Source: Leptodontidium sp. MPI-SDFR-AT-0119
Lineage: Eukaryota > Ascomycota > Leotiomycetes > Helotiales > Leptodontidiaceae
Direction of reading: 5' to 3'
Assembly: GCA_020726505.1 (NCBI GenBank)
Contig: JAHLEZ010000045.1
Coordinates: 62,001-126,000 of the forward strand
Length of the DNA stretch: 64,000 bases
The notes below the pieces were generated by a model that was not told the DNA's origin, did no database searches, and saw only the letters and a program-made list of their open reading frames with translations. Positions 1-12,258 of this stretch are shown one piece after another (the first letter of the stretch is position 1; every line of letters starts with the position of its first letter). The position numbers were made by a program, and so were the translations under genes.

Positions 1-1
1 G

Positions 2-283
2 AAAACAAGTATCCATAACTGGTGTAACACGACCCCTGCCTTGTCAGCCGACGGTAATGCAATAGGAGACACCATTTTTGTGTACCGCCTCTGTGACGGA
101 ACGAAAGGTATTGACTGGAACAATCCCAATCAAGATGCAATCTACAGATTCCCTGGGGTTTCTACAGCACAGGATGCACCCCAGCCACCCACTATTGATG
201 CTCCGGCTGCCCCAGTCGAAACTCCAGTCGAGGATATAGACTTAACCAGTCTGTTCCCACCTGTTTTGGGAATTTTCAAGTAG
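2..283 (+). CDS. 3' end of an unidentified protein-coding gene (5' end outside window)
   Basis: An open frame runs in from the left edge and ends at a TAG at 281-283. The visible tail has about 93 residues. It contains the run IHNWCNTTP, then a stretch with two cysteines (NWC and RLC), then a Pro/Ala-rich linker (APQPPTIDAPAAPVETP) and a hydrophobic end LFPPVLGIFK. The composition suggests the end of a secreted or surface protein, but I do not recognise the family. No start codon is visible, so it is a partial gene. Confidence 0.5.
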   Translation, partial: KTSIHNWCNTTPALSADGNAIGDTIFVYRLCDGTKGIDWNNPNQDAIYRFPGVSTAQDAPQPPTIDAPAAPVETPVEDIDLTSLFPPVLGIFK

Positions 284-1624
284 AAATCTGAGGCTCTAGT
301 TGTCGGCTAGAGGATGAGTTTGCTGCTACTGGAGAAATGAGGCTGGGTCTGGTCACCTGGGGTTGATGTGGCTTTAGCTTGTTCTGGAGAATATGTTGGC
401 AAGGTGTCTCGGCGAGGTCATTTTTCTCTTTACCTCTTTCTTATTTGGCTCCATACGTTTATTTCTTAGGCAATTCTTGAGGCATGTCATTCGTTCGGTT
501 TATCTCTTGCTTGCGGTCACTTTTCCCCCTCTCGCCTTCACTTTTCGGATATCCGTTAGATATTCAGGCAGTTATCATACACAAGGGCTTTTCGTTGCCG
601 AAACAAATGACTCCTCAACGTATCAAAAAATGATGTTGAAAAATGAAGTGTAACTATCCCTTCAGCATGTGTGATACACCTTTTGTCAAGCGAGGCTCGA
701 GTCACCCCTCCAATCACTTACCAAACATCAATCATGTCATCTAGTAGACGAGCTATAATATCGTGACAGATGGCGTACAATACCATGACTAACAACTCAA
801 AGCGCCAAAGCGTATGAATATCTGCGTTTTGCTACAACGTCCTGCTACATGAAAACACTTTGGTCCGCATTTTGTCTCCACCAATGTCCGGTTTTGTATT
901 GACTGCAAAGTAATCATTGCCTACCTTGGCTGTCATAACTTGAATTTCACTAGCGGTGATATCTCTTTTGCAAGTTTTTGCCAGCCAACCATGTAGCTGC
1001 TCGCGATTTACAAGTTTGAATAGGGAGAGTAATTAATGCAGCATCTCCATGTAGACGGAATTCAATTAAAAACAAAATATCTATCAATCAAGAGGAACTC
1101 AAGCAACTTCGAGATTCAATTAATAGGATCGTCAACAGAAGAAACAAGTTATTGACTTGGTTGTGAAATAATACCCAACACTTGAGCACATTGACTGGGC
1201 GCCCAGGTGCAGTTTCCAAGAAACTGAATCCAATCTTTTGTTTGCTTTACCAGTTGGCTACTCAGATTTCATATTGAATGCCCCATTACGATTCACTCTA
1301 CCCAAATTAAAACCTGTTCTAAGGTAGGTGCAGTACCTGCCAAGATGCGGGGTTCCGTGGTGAAAATCATCTCCACCAAGAATTTTCCGAAGATGTGAAA
1401 TCTTCCTCCAATTATAGCCGAAGCCTATGGTTGACCTCCCCCTTGAGTGGAGATTCTACAGTCTCTATCAGTCGTGACGGGGAATCTCTTCTTCTATGTC
1501 ATCATGTTTCCACAGATATGGAATTTCAAATAAAGAGTGATCCGAGTCGCAGTTTTTGCTCTTCCTTGAATCCATTCAAAATATTGTTGACTTGGCGAGA
1601 ATTTGAGTTTGATAAGCCAAGACA
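284..1624. other. Intergenic, 1.3 kb
   Basis: No convincing gene. An 86-codon open frame at 393-653 has no recognisable content. The segment probably holds the 3' UTR of the left gene and the promoter of the carboxylesterase. Confidence 0.5.
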
Positions 1625-3450
1625 ATGTATTTCTCTTATTCCCTTGCTGGCATTCTGTGTACCGCATTATTTTCAGAAACTGTGACGGGACTTGGCATCA
1701 ATTCCACTTCTCCTCTCGCTACAGTAAAAAACGGAACATACTTTGGTAAGTATGTTCCAGAATGGCACCAAGACCAGTTCCTCGGTATCCCCTACGCAAT
1801 CCCTCCCATTGGCCCACTTCGGTTCGCTCGCCCCAAATCCCTTGATACTGCATTTACTGGCACTCGAAATGCAACGCAGTACGGGTTCTCTTGCTATCAA
1901 TACAGCAACCCAAATTTCACGCTTTCGGAGGACTGTCTCACATTGAATGGTACACCCTTCCTGAGTATTTCCAAAATTTTGCTGACCTCGTGAAGTCGTT
2001 CGGCCTGCTGGGACCACTCGAAAAGACAAATTGCCAGTTCTTGTCTGGGTTTACGGCGGTGGTCTGTACGCTGGTTCAACTGCTGATCCTCAGTACAATA
2101 TTTCCGGGATCACTCATGTTGGACAGCAAATTGGGAAGCCAATCATCACGGGTAGGTCATGGATGGATTTAAATGCAAGGATTTGGCTGACTTTTCAAGT
2201 GTCTTTGAATTATCGCCTGGGAGTTTGGGGATTTTTGCAGACCCCGCAGTTACTTGCCGAAGGAAATTCGAATGCCGGCTTACTTGATCAGAGACTTGCA
2301 TTTCGTTGGATCAAGGAGAATATTGCTGCCTTTGGAGGAGATGCGAATCGAATCACTATTTGGGGAGAATCTGCCGGAGCCCAGAGTATTGCCTATCATC
2401 TACTTTCCTACGATGGACGAGATGACAATCTGTTCCAGTCGGCGATTTTGGAATCCGGTGGTCCAACTGGAGCTCAAGTTCAGCCACTGGCATATTATGC
2501 AGCACACACGGAGAATTTGACGAGGGCTACGAACTGTTGGACTTCGTCAAATCAGCTCGCTTGTTTACGCGGTCTGTCATCAGACCAGCTCTGGAAAGCA
2601 CGTGTCACAACTGTCTGGAATCCACTGATTGATGGTAAGTGAGCACCTGAATTTCTCCGAAGAGGTCCCAAATAATCCTATATGTATGCCATGTAATGTT
2701 TGGCGGTACTAATTGCCAACAGGTGACTTTCTTACCGCATATCCGAGCACGTTGATGGCACAAGGGAAATTTATACGTCTTCCAATGCTGAATGGCGCGA
2801 ACAGCGACGAGGGAAGTAACTTCGGCGTTTCAGGGCTGGACAATGAGACGGCCATCTTCAATAACCTTCTCTATTACCGATCATACGCTATACCACCTAA
2901 CACAGCTCGACGACTGTTGGAGCTCTATCCAAACGACCCTGCCAATCAACCTCCGTACTACATCAAGAACGCAACAATATTTCCAAACAAAGGACTGCAA
3001 TGGCGTCGAAGTGCTGCCATCGCCGGAGATATCGTCATGATCTCAGGACGTCGAAAATTCTGTGAGCTGTACACCGCAGCGGGCCAGTCAGTGTACAGTT
3101 ACCGTTTTGACACACCGCTCTGGAATGCCGCTGTCACTGATGGAGCAAGGCATTTTGACAACGTAGTATTCAGTTTCCAGAACATTTCTGGCGCACTCGG
3201 ACCTTTGCCGAAATATCAGAACTACACAAATTTGAGTCACAACATCGGAAAGGCATACATATCTTTCGTCCATGACCACAACCCGAACACCAGCAGAGGC
3301 AACAGCACCTTGCCACATTGGCCGAAATATGATCTCGATACGCCACAGAACATGGTCTTGAATTCAAATCAGACGTATGTGGAACCTGATACATGGAGGA
3401 AAGAAGGAATAGACTTCATTAATACCATCTCCAGGGAGATCCTGGCATAA
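1625..3450 (+). CDS. Secreted type-B carboxylesterase/lipase (alpha/beta hydrolase)
   Basis: The four-exon model gives 547 residues, normal for fungal type-B carboxylesterases. Introns are 1950-1995 (46 nt, CTGAC branch site), 2152-2199 (48 nt, a multiple of three and open in frame) and 2635-2722 (88 nt). Removing them restores family motifs: [24 protein letters not shown] (oxyanion loop), [12 protein letters not shown] and the nucleophile elbow GESAGA. The predicted triad is Ser218, Glu335 (NSDEGS) and His449 (ARHFDN). An N-terminal hydrophobic leader ([16 protein letters not shown]) and several N-glycosylation sequons point to secretion. These enzymes hydrolyse carboxylic esters; the substrate cannot be read from sequence. 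The gene has no visible damage and lies near other extracellular-enzyme genes. Confidence 0.9.
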
Positions 3451-4734
3451 TGTAGCTCTCGGGTACAAGTAGGCGCGTTGCAGGGGCTCCAAGACCAACA
3501 GAGATTGGGTAGGTTCACCGGAGATCATCTAATCATTCCGAACCGCAATCAATACTACGGCGGGGTCCAGGAGAACTCAACACAGCTCCGTGACCTAGAT
3601 GATAATGCTTGAGTGCTATTGGAATGGCGAATTCTTGACCCATTGGTAGAATCTGCTCCACGCTATGCAAGGATTTAAATACCCCCACTATGAAGGAATT
3701 TTGGTTCCCAAAAGAGTTTTGTCTGTATTCGGCTGCACCGTAGCTGTCGTAAACTCTTTCTTTCCTGGAATCCTGGTGCTTGGGATGAGAGAGAAGTCAT
3801 CTTGTTGTCGATTTCAATGCAATTTTACTGCAACCTGATTCCACATGCCATATTTCGATTATATGTGAGTTGTGTAACCCTAGTTCTAGAAGTGATTTAT
3901 CCGCCACAAATCACTTGCGATGATGAAACATTGCGGGGTGCAGATGGCAGGTCGACGGAGAATTCCCCACAGTAGGATGCATGTTCCTGAAAATATGGCA
4001 ATTACTGATCATCTTTAATTGTTTGGCCTGTTCTTGTGACATTGTTTGGAATGCAGGAACCCCTCGCCAGTAGCCTTGTGCCTTTGCCGCCTCCTCCGTC
4101 GTTCCGCAACCCCGGGTTGACGCAATCAACAACCTACTTAATCCTGGTCTCCACTAAAAGAACTGCGTGCATGCCGGTAGTTTTTAGCTATCTAAATGGC
4201 TCATCTGACTAGGCCTACTGGGTGCAGAGAGGCGACTCATGACTTTCACTTGGCCACTTTTACCCGTGGATGAGATACCTCTCGATACCAGGCAGCGCAG
4301 GCACCTAGTCATCCAGAGAATAGAAAAAAGACGGATTCGCTTCTTCCGAATACTCTGAAAAACAGTGTCTAGCTTCATGGCCATCAAGAAGATCTGGGCA
4401 AGATGATCAAATGATCCTTTTCGTCTAATTTCTATAACAATGCAAACTCGTTCGCACCAATGACCACAATCTCTTTGAACTGCGCTTTGTGATCCCCGAG
4501 AAGGATGGGCTACCTAGGAAGATCACACCAATAGGTGTTTGTTGTTTAAATTGCACGATCCTTGGATATGCTCAGCAAGTTCAGATGAATGGAAAGTATT
4601 CGCGCCAATGGCTAGACTGTCTTGATGGGCGGGGTTTTTATTTTAACCATATATTCCCCTGATGTGCTTCTACTTTCCACTATAGCAAGATCTCTTCAGC
4701 ATTCATCCATTTATCTATCCAAGCAAAACTCAAG
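3451..4734. other. Intergenic, 1.3 kb
   Basis: No coding signal recognised on either strand. An AT-rich stretch near 4636-4655 (TTTTTATTTTAACCATATAT) may serve as the TATA region of the downstream LPMO gene. Confidence 0.45.
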
Positions 4735-5783
4735 ATGCGGCACGTTCTCAAGATAGCAAGCGTGCTCAGTACTTTGACCACTACAACTCTTGGACATGGC
4801 TACGTCTCCGGTATTGTGGCCAATGGTGTCTACACAAAGGGGTGGCAAGTAAGCTACTGGTACGATATTGTCAACAAAGTTCCGATCCCTCAGAGTCCGG
4901 GATGGTATGAGGAAGCTCTGGATCTTGGCTTTGTAGCCCCTACCGAATATCAGTAAGTCCATGTGCGCTCCTGAGGACTATTTCTTTTGGAAGCCATTTG
5001 GAGGAATATGCTAATAGCAAGTCCCAAATAGAACCCCAAACATTGTCTGCCACAAGAATGCAGTGAATGCCAACGTCTCTGCCTCTGTAGCTGCTGGTGG
5101 AACTGTACAGTTCCAGTGGACATCCTGGCCTCACAACATTGGCCCTGTGGTAACTTACGTTGCCAACTGCGGTGGAGATTGCAAGAGCGTATGTACCTCA
5201 CCCTTTCTGAGAATATTCTGTCTCTCTCTCGCCTTTCATCGAACCTCGTCTTGTCCTACTTGGACTCCCACAATCTTGAAGCATTCCATACATTTTGGCC
5301 GAACTTAAGAATGCCGTTGACGAGAACTAGGTTGCCAAAAGCACTCTCAAGTTCGTCAAGATCGATGAGTCTGGCATTAATTTTTCTACACAAGTTTGGG
5401 CAACGGGGGTCCTCATGGCAAATAACAATACCTGGACAACAACTGTGCCAAAGACTCTTGCTCCTGGTAAGTAGATATGCCAACTACTTTCCTCACCTCT
5501 CTTTTATACTCCCAGTAATTTACACTCCATCTACTAACATCTGGCTGCAGGCCATTATGTGTTTCGCCACGAGATAATTGCCCTCCACGGAGCCACTGCG
5601 CTGAATGGTGCTCAGAACTATCCATTCTGTGTCAACATCGATGTCACTGGATCTGGCACGCAGAATCCTGCGGGAACTTTGGCCACCGCGTTGTACAAGG
5701 CGACTGATCCAGGGATCTACTTCAACCCATACACTTCTTTGACCAACTACACAATCCCCGGACCCACTATATGGAAAGGTTAG
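4735..5783 (+). CDS. AA9 lytic polysaccharide monooxygenase (GH61-type)
   Basis: Four exons encode 247 residues. Introns are 4953-5031 (79 nt), 5189-5330 (142 nt) and 5467-5550 (84 nt, CTAAC branch site). The first 20 residues form a signal peptide ending in LG, so cleavage exposes His21, the N-terminal copper-brace histidine of AA9 enzymes. The second copper histidine is His107 in WPHNIGP. The axial tyrosine is Tyr194 in AQNYPFC, with the conserved Gln192 beside it. AA9 enzymes cleave cellulose or other beta-glucans oxidatively outside the cell. No carbohydrate-binding module or GPI tail follows the catalytic domain. All metal and second-sphere residues are present, so it should be active. 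Confidence 0.93.
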
Positions 5784-6987
5784 AGCTGTTTAGTAAAGCT
5801 ACATCTGAGGGGTGTGTTACGGGGAGAAGGCCGCGGCTGCCAATTCTGTTTCAACGAGTAGGAATTGGTATGGGGTGAGGAACAATCAACGACTTTCTAG
5901 TGTTTCTTGTATTGTGTATGTATATTTGCATCTATCCAATACACCACAATGATCTCGGGGCCAAAAAAGTCTTTCAGGTGTTGGTCTATTGCGTGTGTGT
6001 TTATCAAGTGCAACGCCGCTTTTTAAGCGAGCATGTGTGTGGTTTCGGCGGCTACAATAGGACCTCGGCACAAAGCATATCATCTAATATCCCCGGAGAT
6101 TATCCTGGACGATCTGGAAGCTAACAACTCTCAGCTTCTCTCAAGGTCTCCTTGGCATCTCTTGGTCATCGGCCGAATGCACAAGCCATGGGATAACCTA
6201 GCCGCCCAGCTAGCCTGGAAAACTTTCAGTGTTTTGTGCATGGAATAGAACAGATTGCTGGCCACTGACGAAGATTACCATACCGGATGCTAGCTAGGCT
6301 TCGTGATGTTGTGAGATGATGTACAACCCACATCACCTGATGATCGCCACTCTCACCGTACAATTGCCGGGACTACCGGCAGCTAGCATGCACTGCCCCT
6401 GTTTATAAACAAGGAAAGCTTGTCAACGACTACGAGTGGAGATCTTTTCCCTAAACTCTGACCAGACCCAGCATCCTTCCTTTTATTCAAAATCCATTCT
6501 ATCAATACAAAATTGGACATAGCAGTAAAAGTTACACGGTGATTTCCATCAACTTCATCAAACTGATTGCTAGTCTACCCATTTTACGGAATGAAGTATT
6601 CATCAGCGAATAGCAAGTAACTTCCACCAGGCGAGACCCTGGAACTTAAATTCTCGTAACTTTTAGGATCGGCGCTGCGCCAAGAAGCTTAATGGGCGTC
6701 ACACCACGCCAGCGACGGACCGGTTCTGGCGAAATATATGGGGTAAAGCGGATCGACCCTTCGTACCAGAAATAGATACGAAGAGCTCTATGTCATCTGA
6801 GCAATAACAAACATGATTTTGTTGGTGAATGGAAAGATATAAAAGAACTCGTTGACTCTGCTAAGAGTTTGTCCCATCCTCACATTCAAACACACTTCTA
6901 CCTCATCACTCTACAACCATTTCAAAACTACACTCTCTTAGGAAAAAAACTTCTAAACAAAACTTCGACTCATTGAAACGTAGCAAT
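5784..6987. other. Intergenic, 1.2 kb, with the cerato-platanin promoter
   Basis: No gene recognised. The right end is the upstream region of the cerato-platanin gene, including a clear TATA box listed separately. C/T- and C/A-rich sequence at about 6876-6960 is typical of fungal 5' UTRs. Confidence 0.5.
6838..6844 (+). promoter_or_regulatory. Probable TATA box of the cerato-platanin gene
   Basis: TATAAAA lies 144 nt upstream of the chosen ATG and is followed by C-rich leader sequence, a usual layout for a strongly expressed fungal gene. Confidence 0.5.
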
Positions 6988-7395
6988 ATGCAATTCACAG
7001 CCGCATTTCTCTCCATCCTCTCGGTAGCCAGCGCCATAACCGTCTCCTACGACACCGGCTACGACGATGGTTCTCGATCCCTCTCAGTTGTCTCCTGCAG
7101 CAACGGCCCCAACGGACTGCTCACCAAGGGCTTCAGCACCCAAAACTCTCTTCCATCTTTCCCACGAATTGGTGGCGCCTCCGTAATTGCCGGGTGGAAT
7201 AGTGGTAGCTGTGGGACATGTTGGTCACTCACCTACAACGGAAATACCATCAATGTTCTCGCGATGGACCATGCGAACGAGGGTTTCAACATTGCGCAGG
7301 CAGCCTTGGACCAATTGACGGGTGGCCAGGCTGTCGCGCTGGGCCGTATTGATGCTCAATATGCTCAAGTCGATGCTTCGGCTTGTGGATTGTGA
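6988..7395 (+). CDS. Cerato-platanin family secreted protein
   Basis: This intronless gene encodes 135 residues. The start is the ATG at 6988; an in-frame extension upstream has only a TTG. A signal peptide ([16 protein letters not shown]) precedes the mature protein, which begins [10 protein letters not shown], the standard cerato-platanin opening. The four family cysteines are present ([21 protein letters not shown]), as are the SFPRIGG and INVLAMDHA blocks. Cerato-platanins are small secreted double-psi beta-barrel proteins that bind chitin oligomers, loosen cell-wall material and often act as elicitors during plant colonisation. The protein is full length and undamaged. Confidence 0.95.
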   Translation: MQFTAAFLSILSVASAITVSYDTGYDDGSRSLSVVSCSNGPNGLLTKGFSTQNSLPSFPRIGGASVIAGWNSGSCGTCWSLTYNGNTINVLAMDHANEGFNIAQAALDQLTGGQAVALGRIDAQYAQVDASACGL

Positions 7396-8300
7396 AGGCT
7401 GGAGACAAACGGGTGATTTATTGAGTGACGGATTAGGGGCAGCAAAATTGTTTTTGGGATGCATTTAGCGGCATGGATAAAGAAGGGTGTGCAACTGTTA
7501 ACGAGATTATGGATAATTTTCTTTGTAATAACGTCGGTTAATGGCTCTTGCTGTACTTCAAGTGTGTTCTTGGTATTTAGTCGCAATTGGTCAGCTAGAA
7601 AGGAACTCCTCCGTATGGATGAAAATATGAAATGCAAATTTCGAAAGATCTCAAATCCGGAAATTGGGATAGTACAACTCGTGGAAAGCGTGTTCGTGCA
7701 TTTGTTTTCAGACTTCCGTCGTAGCTGGCCGTCGATTAGCTGTTGTTTGGGAGTGGTATGAAAGCAATCTGTGGGTAAGGGGTCAACGTTGGATGGGCAC
7801 GAGTTGTCCCTTGGGGGATTATGATCGGAATTTAACTTTTACCATCAATGAGTTATTTTCTGGTCAGCTTCTGGGTTCAATGTATGTGGCGATGCTGTCA
7901 CAACTTTCAAGTGATGTGCTACCATCCCGTGATGTTATTCATCGGCTTGTAGAGCTGCCATAAGCACCACCCAATTATCTCATCTCTTGATTTCCAACTC
8001 AAATATATACGAAACCCTGCTGTATCTGAAAAAAAAGCTTTGTTATGTGATTGTGAACCAAGGAGTGATAGAAGCGGGGGATCTTTGATGCCTCCAATGG
8101 AGGAATGGGAAACACCAGCACATAAAACAAAGTCAGAGATCGGCTTCAACGCGAGGGGCTGATCTAAATGCATCAATTCTCGTCTCGGTGGTTCTTGACT
8201 TGCTCTGAACTTCGTAGAGTGCATTATGGTTGATTCACGACCTAATAGGTGTAACGCAAGGAGAAAATGAAGTCTGAGCAGCACAATTTTCAATGCTATT
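7396..8300. other. Intergenic, 0.9 kb
   Basis: No gene supported. A 133-codon open frame on the minus strand (7919-8320) overlaps the end of the neighbouring pseudogene and has no recognisable motif. Confidence 0.45.
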
Positions 8301-9854
8301 TCATGATAAATGCGGCACAAAACTTCCCCAGTCCACCGTAGTGTAGGCGCTCACGGGCATGGATCGCATTTGAATGATGTCCAACACGATAATCAAGGTG
8401 CGCGAGGCACAATACCAAAAACCTACACCGTACATCGGTATTGTTGCTTTCAGAGGCACATTGAGCAAGGGATCCTTGGAAACGGAATTATTCCTAAGGC
8501 GTGCTGCAATTGTCGACAGCCGAGAGCGTTTCTTCGGATTGGGCTGTGGGGCAGTGTTATGAACGATCATGACTGCAGGAGTTGGCCGCGAGGGCGTTTC
8601 GGAGGTCAATTTTGACGAGTTCCCTTTCAATGTTGACTGTGGGGATGTTTGCACGCTTGAGCCTCAGTAACTGGCGTCCTGAATTGTTTGAGGTACCGTT
8701 CCAAGGCAGGGCAGACGATGTATGCAATGGCAGTGATGATGAAATACAACGCAATAGCCGTCATCATGGCTAGACTCGCAAACCTCCACAGAATTTGCTC
8801 GATATGCGTAGGGAAATGATCGTTCCAACCAGCCAGAAAGATTCCCGAATAGAGTAAAGATGTGAGGATAAATGCCGGCAATGCTCCTCGCGCTTTGATG
8901 TCCAACCATACAGTGTTCTCCAGTCGATCATGTGGGAGGCTTTTTGGCGCAAAATTGATGTGCATCTTCCGTAGAATGTTGATCCAGTGTGTCCAGTATA
9001 GAGACCAATGCCATTCATCTCGGCTAATGAAGTCTAGAGGAGTTCGATGGTATATTCCCGAAGCAGCAGTTCCGCCTTTGATTAGGATCTCGGCCATGGT
9101 ATGTGTTGTTGTTAACCTTTCCGGCACAGCCACTTCCGCGCCTTATAGCACCAGCAGAATGACGTTCCAAAGCTGCAGAGAATGAACGCAGCTGTTGTGA
9201 GTTCCAGGCCGCTGACGAACAGTCCCTGAGCCCTACGACCGATCACCGTGACGCTGAACCACAGTATTTGGCCAACTGAGATGGTCTGGAGGAGGAAATC
9301 CACTTTGTTTTTGTCGTCGAGATCTGCGGTTGAAAGGGTTGGTTAGTCGACATATTTATGTTCGGTTAGGTAGAGCAGTTGCTTCGCATGGATGGGAACG
9401 GGTTTGAAGTCTGGCGTGTAGAGGAAGAACCCTCCCGAATCAGCGTAGAACGCATGTTTCATAGTCCATTTGTTGTAACCAGCGGCGTGAAAGTCTCTAC
9501 AAGACTGTCGGGCAGATGACCATTGTCCTAAAGCGAGTTGGAATGTGAATTCTGGGCCCAGAGCACACAGTGCTGTGAGCCATGCTCTTCGCCAAAGGAT
9601 ATCGAAATGCGAATCGGTTTTGGCGGGGACTTGAAGACATAAGACGGATCATGAACATAGAAACATAGTAACTAAGCAACTCATTTGATGTTGATCGTCC
9701 CGCGACCGTTAGGGGCCGTTGTCCATCCTAGCGTTGAAGTGTTCGACCGGTCATTCGCTTGCGGTAAGGAGTCATCACTCGAGATCGGAAGTGCGTGGTG
9801 ACATTGAACGACGAAAGCTACAATGGTCAACAGAGCTTTGGTGAAAATCAGCAT
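8301..9854 (-). pseudogene. Pseudogene of a fungal multi-pass membrane protein
   Basis: On the minus strand the frames read as one protein broken into pieces. It begins at the ATG at 9854 with a signal-peptide-like leader, followed by GWTTAPNGRGTI and later KWTMKHAFYADSGGF. The central part has VDFLLQTISVGQILWFSVTVIGR, and the end has SAYTTVDWGSFVPH. From memory this order matches a common uncharacterised family of fungal integral membrane proteins. Lesions seen: a one-base loss at about 9681-9683 where a Trp codon is expected; TGA at 9649-9651 in place of a probable Trp; TAA at 9343-9345; a frameshift near 9112-9135; another near 8627-8655. Five lesions in 1.55 kb make a functional product very unlikely. 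Its native function is unknown. Confidence 0.75.
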
Positions 9855-10898
9855 GATTGCACATGGAATCTGCAACCTACTTCTTGCTGGGTGCGAAGTC
9901 CGCAGCTTATGGAAAGAATACTCAGCGCTACGGTCGAATCCCGACATCTTGGTCCAGCCGTCCATCTTCGCTCGATACCAATATAGCCATCGAATAATAG
10001 ATTAGTGATGGCATATTCAGGTTTCAAGACCCATGTGGATGTCTGAGGAGACCAATCTGGAAGGGTGTGGGTGGCATGGGATGCTGCTCCCGCAGCGTTG
10101 CATCTCGGGCAAACAGGATGTCGGCTTCCTGCCTGATCATTACGCAAGTCAAGATATATGTGGACTCTCATTGGCCCTGGATCTTCTCCTTTGAGATGCA
10201 CATGCAGAAATTCGTGGGGGTGAGCACCATCGAAGCATCCTGGCTCCCCGTTGCTCGTGTGCTTATATGCACTGCATTTCTGAATCAACGAGAAACAGGA
10301 CGAAAGACCTCCTGAAGCCAACATTTCCAGGAGGAATGGATAATTCTACCCCAAACATATGTAAGTATTCACTGTGCAACTTAGAATGTTCCCATGCAGT
10401 AGAGTTTGGAATAAAGCAAATCCCTTCATCGAGAGATATCAAGTAAGAGAGGGCTGCCTGAAAGAAGTAAAGTCTCTGGGAGTAGCCGCTCTCCCGCTGT
10501 CCGCCCCCTGCAAGCGCCCCTGCGTTAAATTTTCTGCACCATTTCAGGATTCTACAACATGATAGGGCGCAGATATCCAGCCCCCTTTCCCCTTGCATAC
10601 CCACACCACAGGATCGACGACATGTGCGATTGAGGCGGATGCCCAACGGAAGTCAAATCGCAATCCGGTGGCGTCTCCAGCTGGTTTAACGACCGACTGC
10701 TGCATGTGGACGACTTTTCTTGCGACCCTGCATCCATCCAACTGATGCTTTCTGAAAGAACTCAGCTTCTCAACCCAAAGACCGATCAATCACTATCTCC
10801 GCGACGCTGCGGACCTCATTCACGATCACGACTTTCCTAATGCCGGCGCTCCTCTCCCTCGTCACTCTGCCAGGCATCTCGCCTTATCGAACCTCAAG
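9855..10898. other. Intergenic, 1.0 kb
   Basis: Several long open frames exist here (for example minus 9848-10324, 158 codons), but none carries a recognisable domain. I treat the segment as non-coding, including the promoter of the methyltransferase gene. Confidence 0.4.
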
Positions 10899-11807
10899 AT
10901 GTCTTCCACAAATCAAGAACCCCTCATAAACAAGAACCAGGCGCTGCAAGACTACTATGAGGGTCTGGAATCGAGAGTTGGGTACCAGCTGGTACTGGGA
11001 GGGACGCGCCACTTCGGATACTACGAGCCTGGAACATACTGGCCCTTTCCTATTGGAAAGGCCTTGAGGGCCATGGAGGACAGACTGATCAGCAATTTGG
11101 GATTGGAGAAGGGCTCGAAAGTCTTGGACGCAGGCTGTGGAGTAGGGCACGTCGCCATTCACCTTGCCAAGAACGGATACTACGTCCGGGCGATCGACTT
11201 CGTCGACCATCATGTTGTTAAGGCGCGGCGTAATATCAAGGCATTTGGTGTTGAGGGCAAAGTCACAGCCAGCAAGGGGGACTACCACCACCTGGAGAAC
11301 TTCACCGACGACAGCTTCGACGGTGCATACACAATGGAGACTTTCGTACATGCGACTGAGCCAGAGAAGGCAGCAGCTGAATTCTTCCGTGTTATCCGCC
11401 CAGGAGGATCCCTCGCGATGTACGAGTATGACCATGTTGATTTCAGCACCAGGCCAGAAGCTTTTGGCAATTCATGGACGTCGATTAATAAATACTCTGC
11501 GATGCCGGCATACGACCGGTTCAAACAAGGTGTCCTGGAAGGTATCTTGGAGAAGGCGGGGTTTCAGGATGTTATCGTGGAAGACATATCAGACAATGTG
11601 CTGCCCATGATGAGGATGTTCTACCTACTGGCATTTATCCCGTATATGATCATCTCTTTTCTCGGACTGAAGCACAGATTTGTCAATACAGTCGCTGGAT
11701 ACGAGGGGTATGTCTACAGGGATGCTGTCAGGTACATCTCGGTGTCTGCAAGGAAACCCCCGGCGCCAGGTGGTGGGAATTCGAGCGAGAGAAAGAAAGT
11801 CAGGTGA
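10899..11807 (+). CDS. Class I SAM-dependent methyltransferase, ERG6-like
   Basis: A single exon encodes 302 residues. SAM-binding motif I is at about residues 76-84 (VLDAGCGVG), followed by an acidic loop (AIDFVDHH), the motif FDGAYTMETFVH and RPGGSLAMYEYD. This pattern resembles sterol 24-C-methyltransferases and their relatives in fungal secondary metabolism. The protein is shorter than true ERG6 (usually about 380 residues). A hydrophobic stretch at about 243-262 (MFYLLAFIPYMIISFLG) suggests membrane attachment or a lipophilic substrate. No biosynthetic core gene lies next to it here, so I do not assign a pathway. The start is the first ATG in frame. Confidence 0.8.
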   Translation: MSSTNQEPLINKNQALQDYYEGLESRVGYQLVLGGTRHFGYYEPGTYWPFPIGKALRAMEDRLISNLGLEKGSKVLDAGCGVGHVAIHLAKNGYYVRAIDFVDHHVVKARRNIKAFGVEGKVTASKGDYHHLENFTDDSFDGAYTMETFVHATEPEKAAAEFFRVIRPGGSLAMYEYDHVDFSTRPEAFGNSWTSINKYSAMPAYDRFKQGVLEGILEKAGFQDVIVEDISDNVLPMMRMFYLLAFIPYMIISFLGLKHRFVNTVAGYEGYVYRDAVRYISVSARKPPAPGGGNSSERKKVR

Positions 11808-12258
11808 AAGGCTTGACCAATGAAATACGGACTATCAAAGAATAATATGACCAAGATGATGAAGGACTACGCGTATCCGCAACCTATTTTCTAACTTGCA
11901 TGGGGCCCCATTGCTAGTGCTGCTTATGCCTGATGAAACTATCTCTGAAGTACTGGTTTTTCGTTCAGATGAAGCGTGGATTTCAACACCACGAGACTTC
12001 TAACTTATTCAACATGACCTCAATGCTTCATCATTATACAAATGGATAGCTCGATAAGAAGTCCTGACCCGGCATTTTGATTTTTTTCGCTGCTGTACTT
12101 CTTATTCGCCTTTTTTTCATGGTCCCATTTTAGGTAGACTTGTCCAGCTCGTACTCTGAAAGCCCAACTCTCACTTCCACTTTCATCTCGATTTTACTTC
12201 CACCGCCAAATCACTGTTCTTTCTATCGTTATTTCTAACCCTGGACCATCTGAACACC
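11808..12258. other. Intergenic, 0.45 kb
   Basis: T- and C-rich sequence with no coding signal. It probably holds the 3' UTR of the methyltransferase and a short promoter for the small gene that follows. Confidence 0.4.

Noticed and set aside
393..653. 86-codon open frame downstream of the first gene
   Set aside because: Hydrophobic composition but no recognisable motif, no intron signals; likely chance.
1673..2029. 118-codon minus-strand frame inside the carboxylesterase
   Set aside because: Antisense shadow of conserved esterase exons.
9848..10324. 158-codon minus-strand frame upstream of the membrane-protein pseudogene
   Set aside because: Overlaps the pseudogene start, no family features, biased towards His/Pro/Arg as shadow frames often are.
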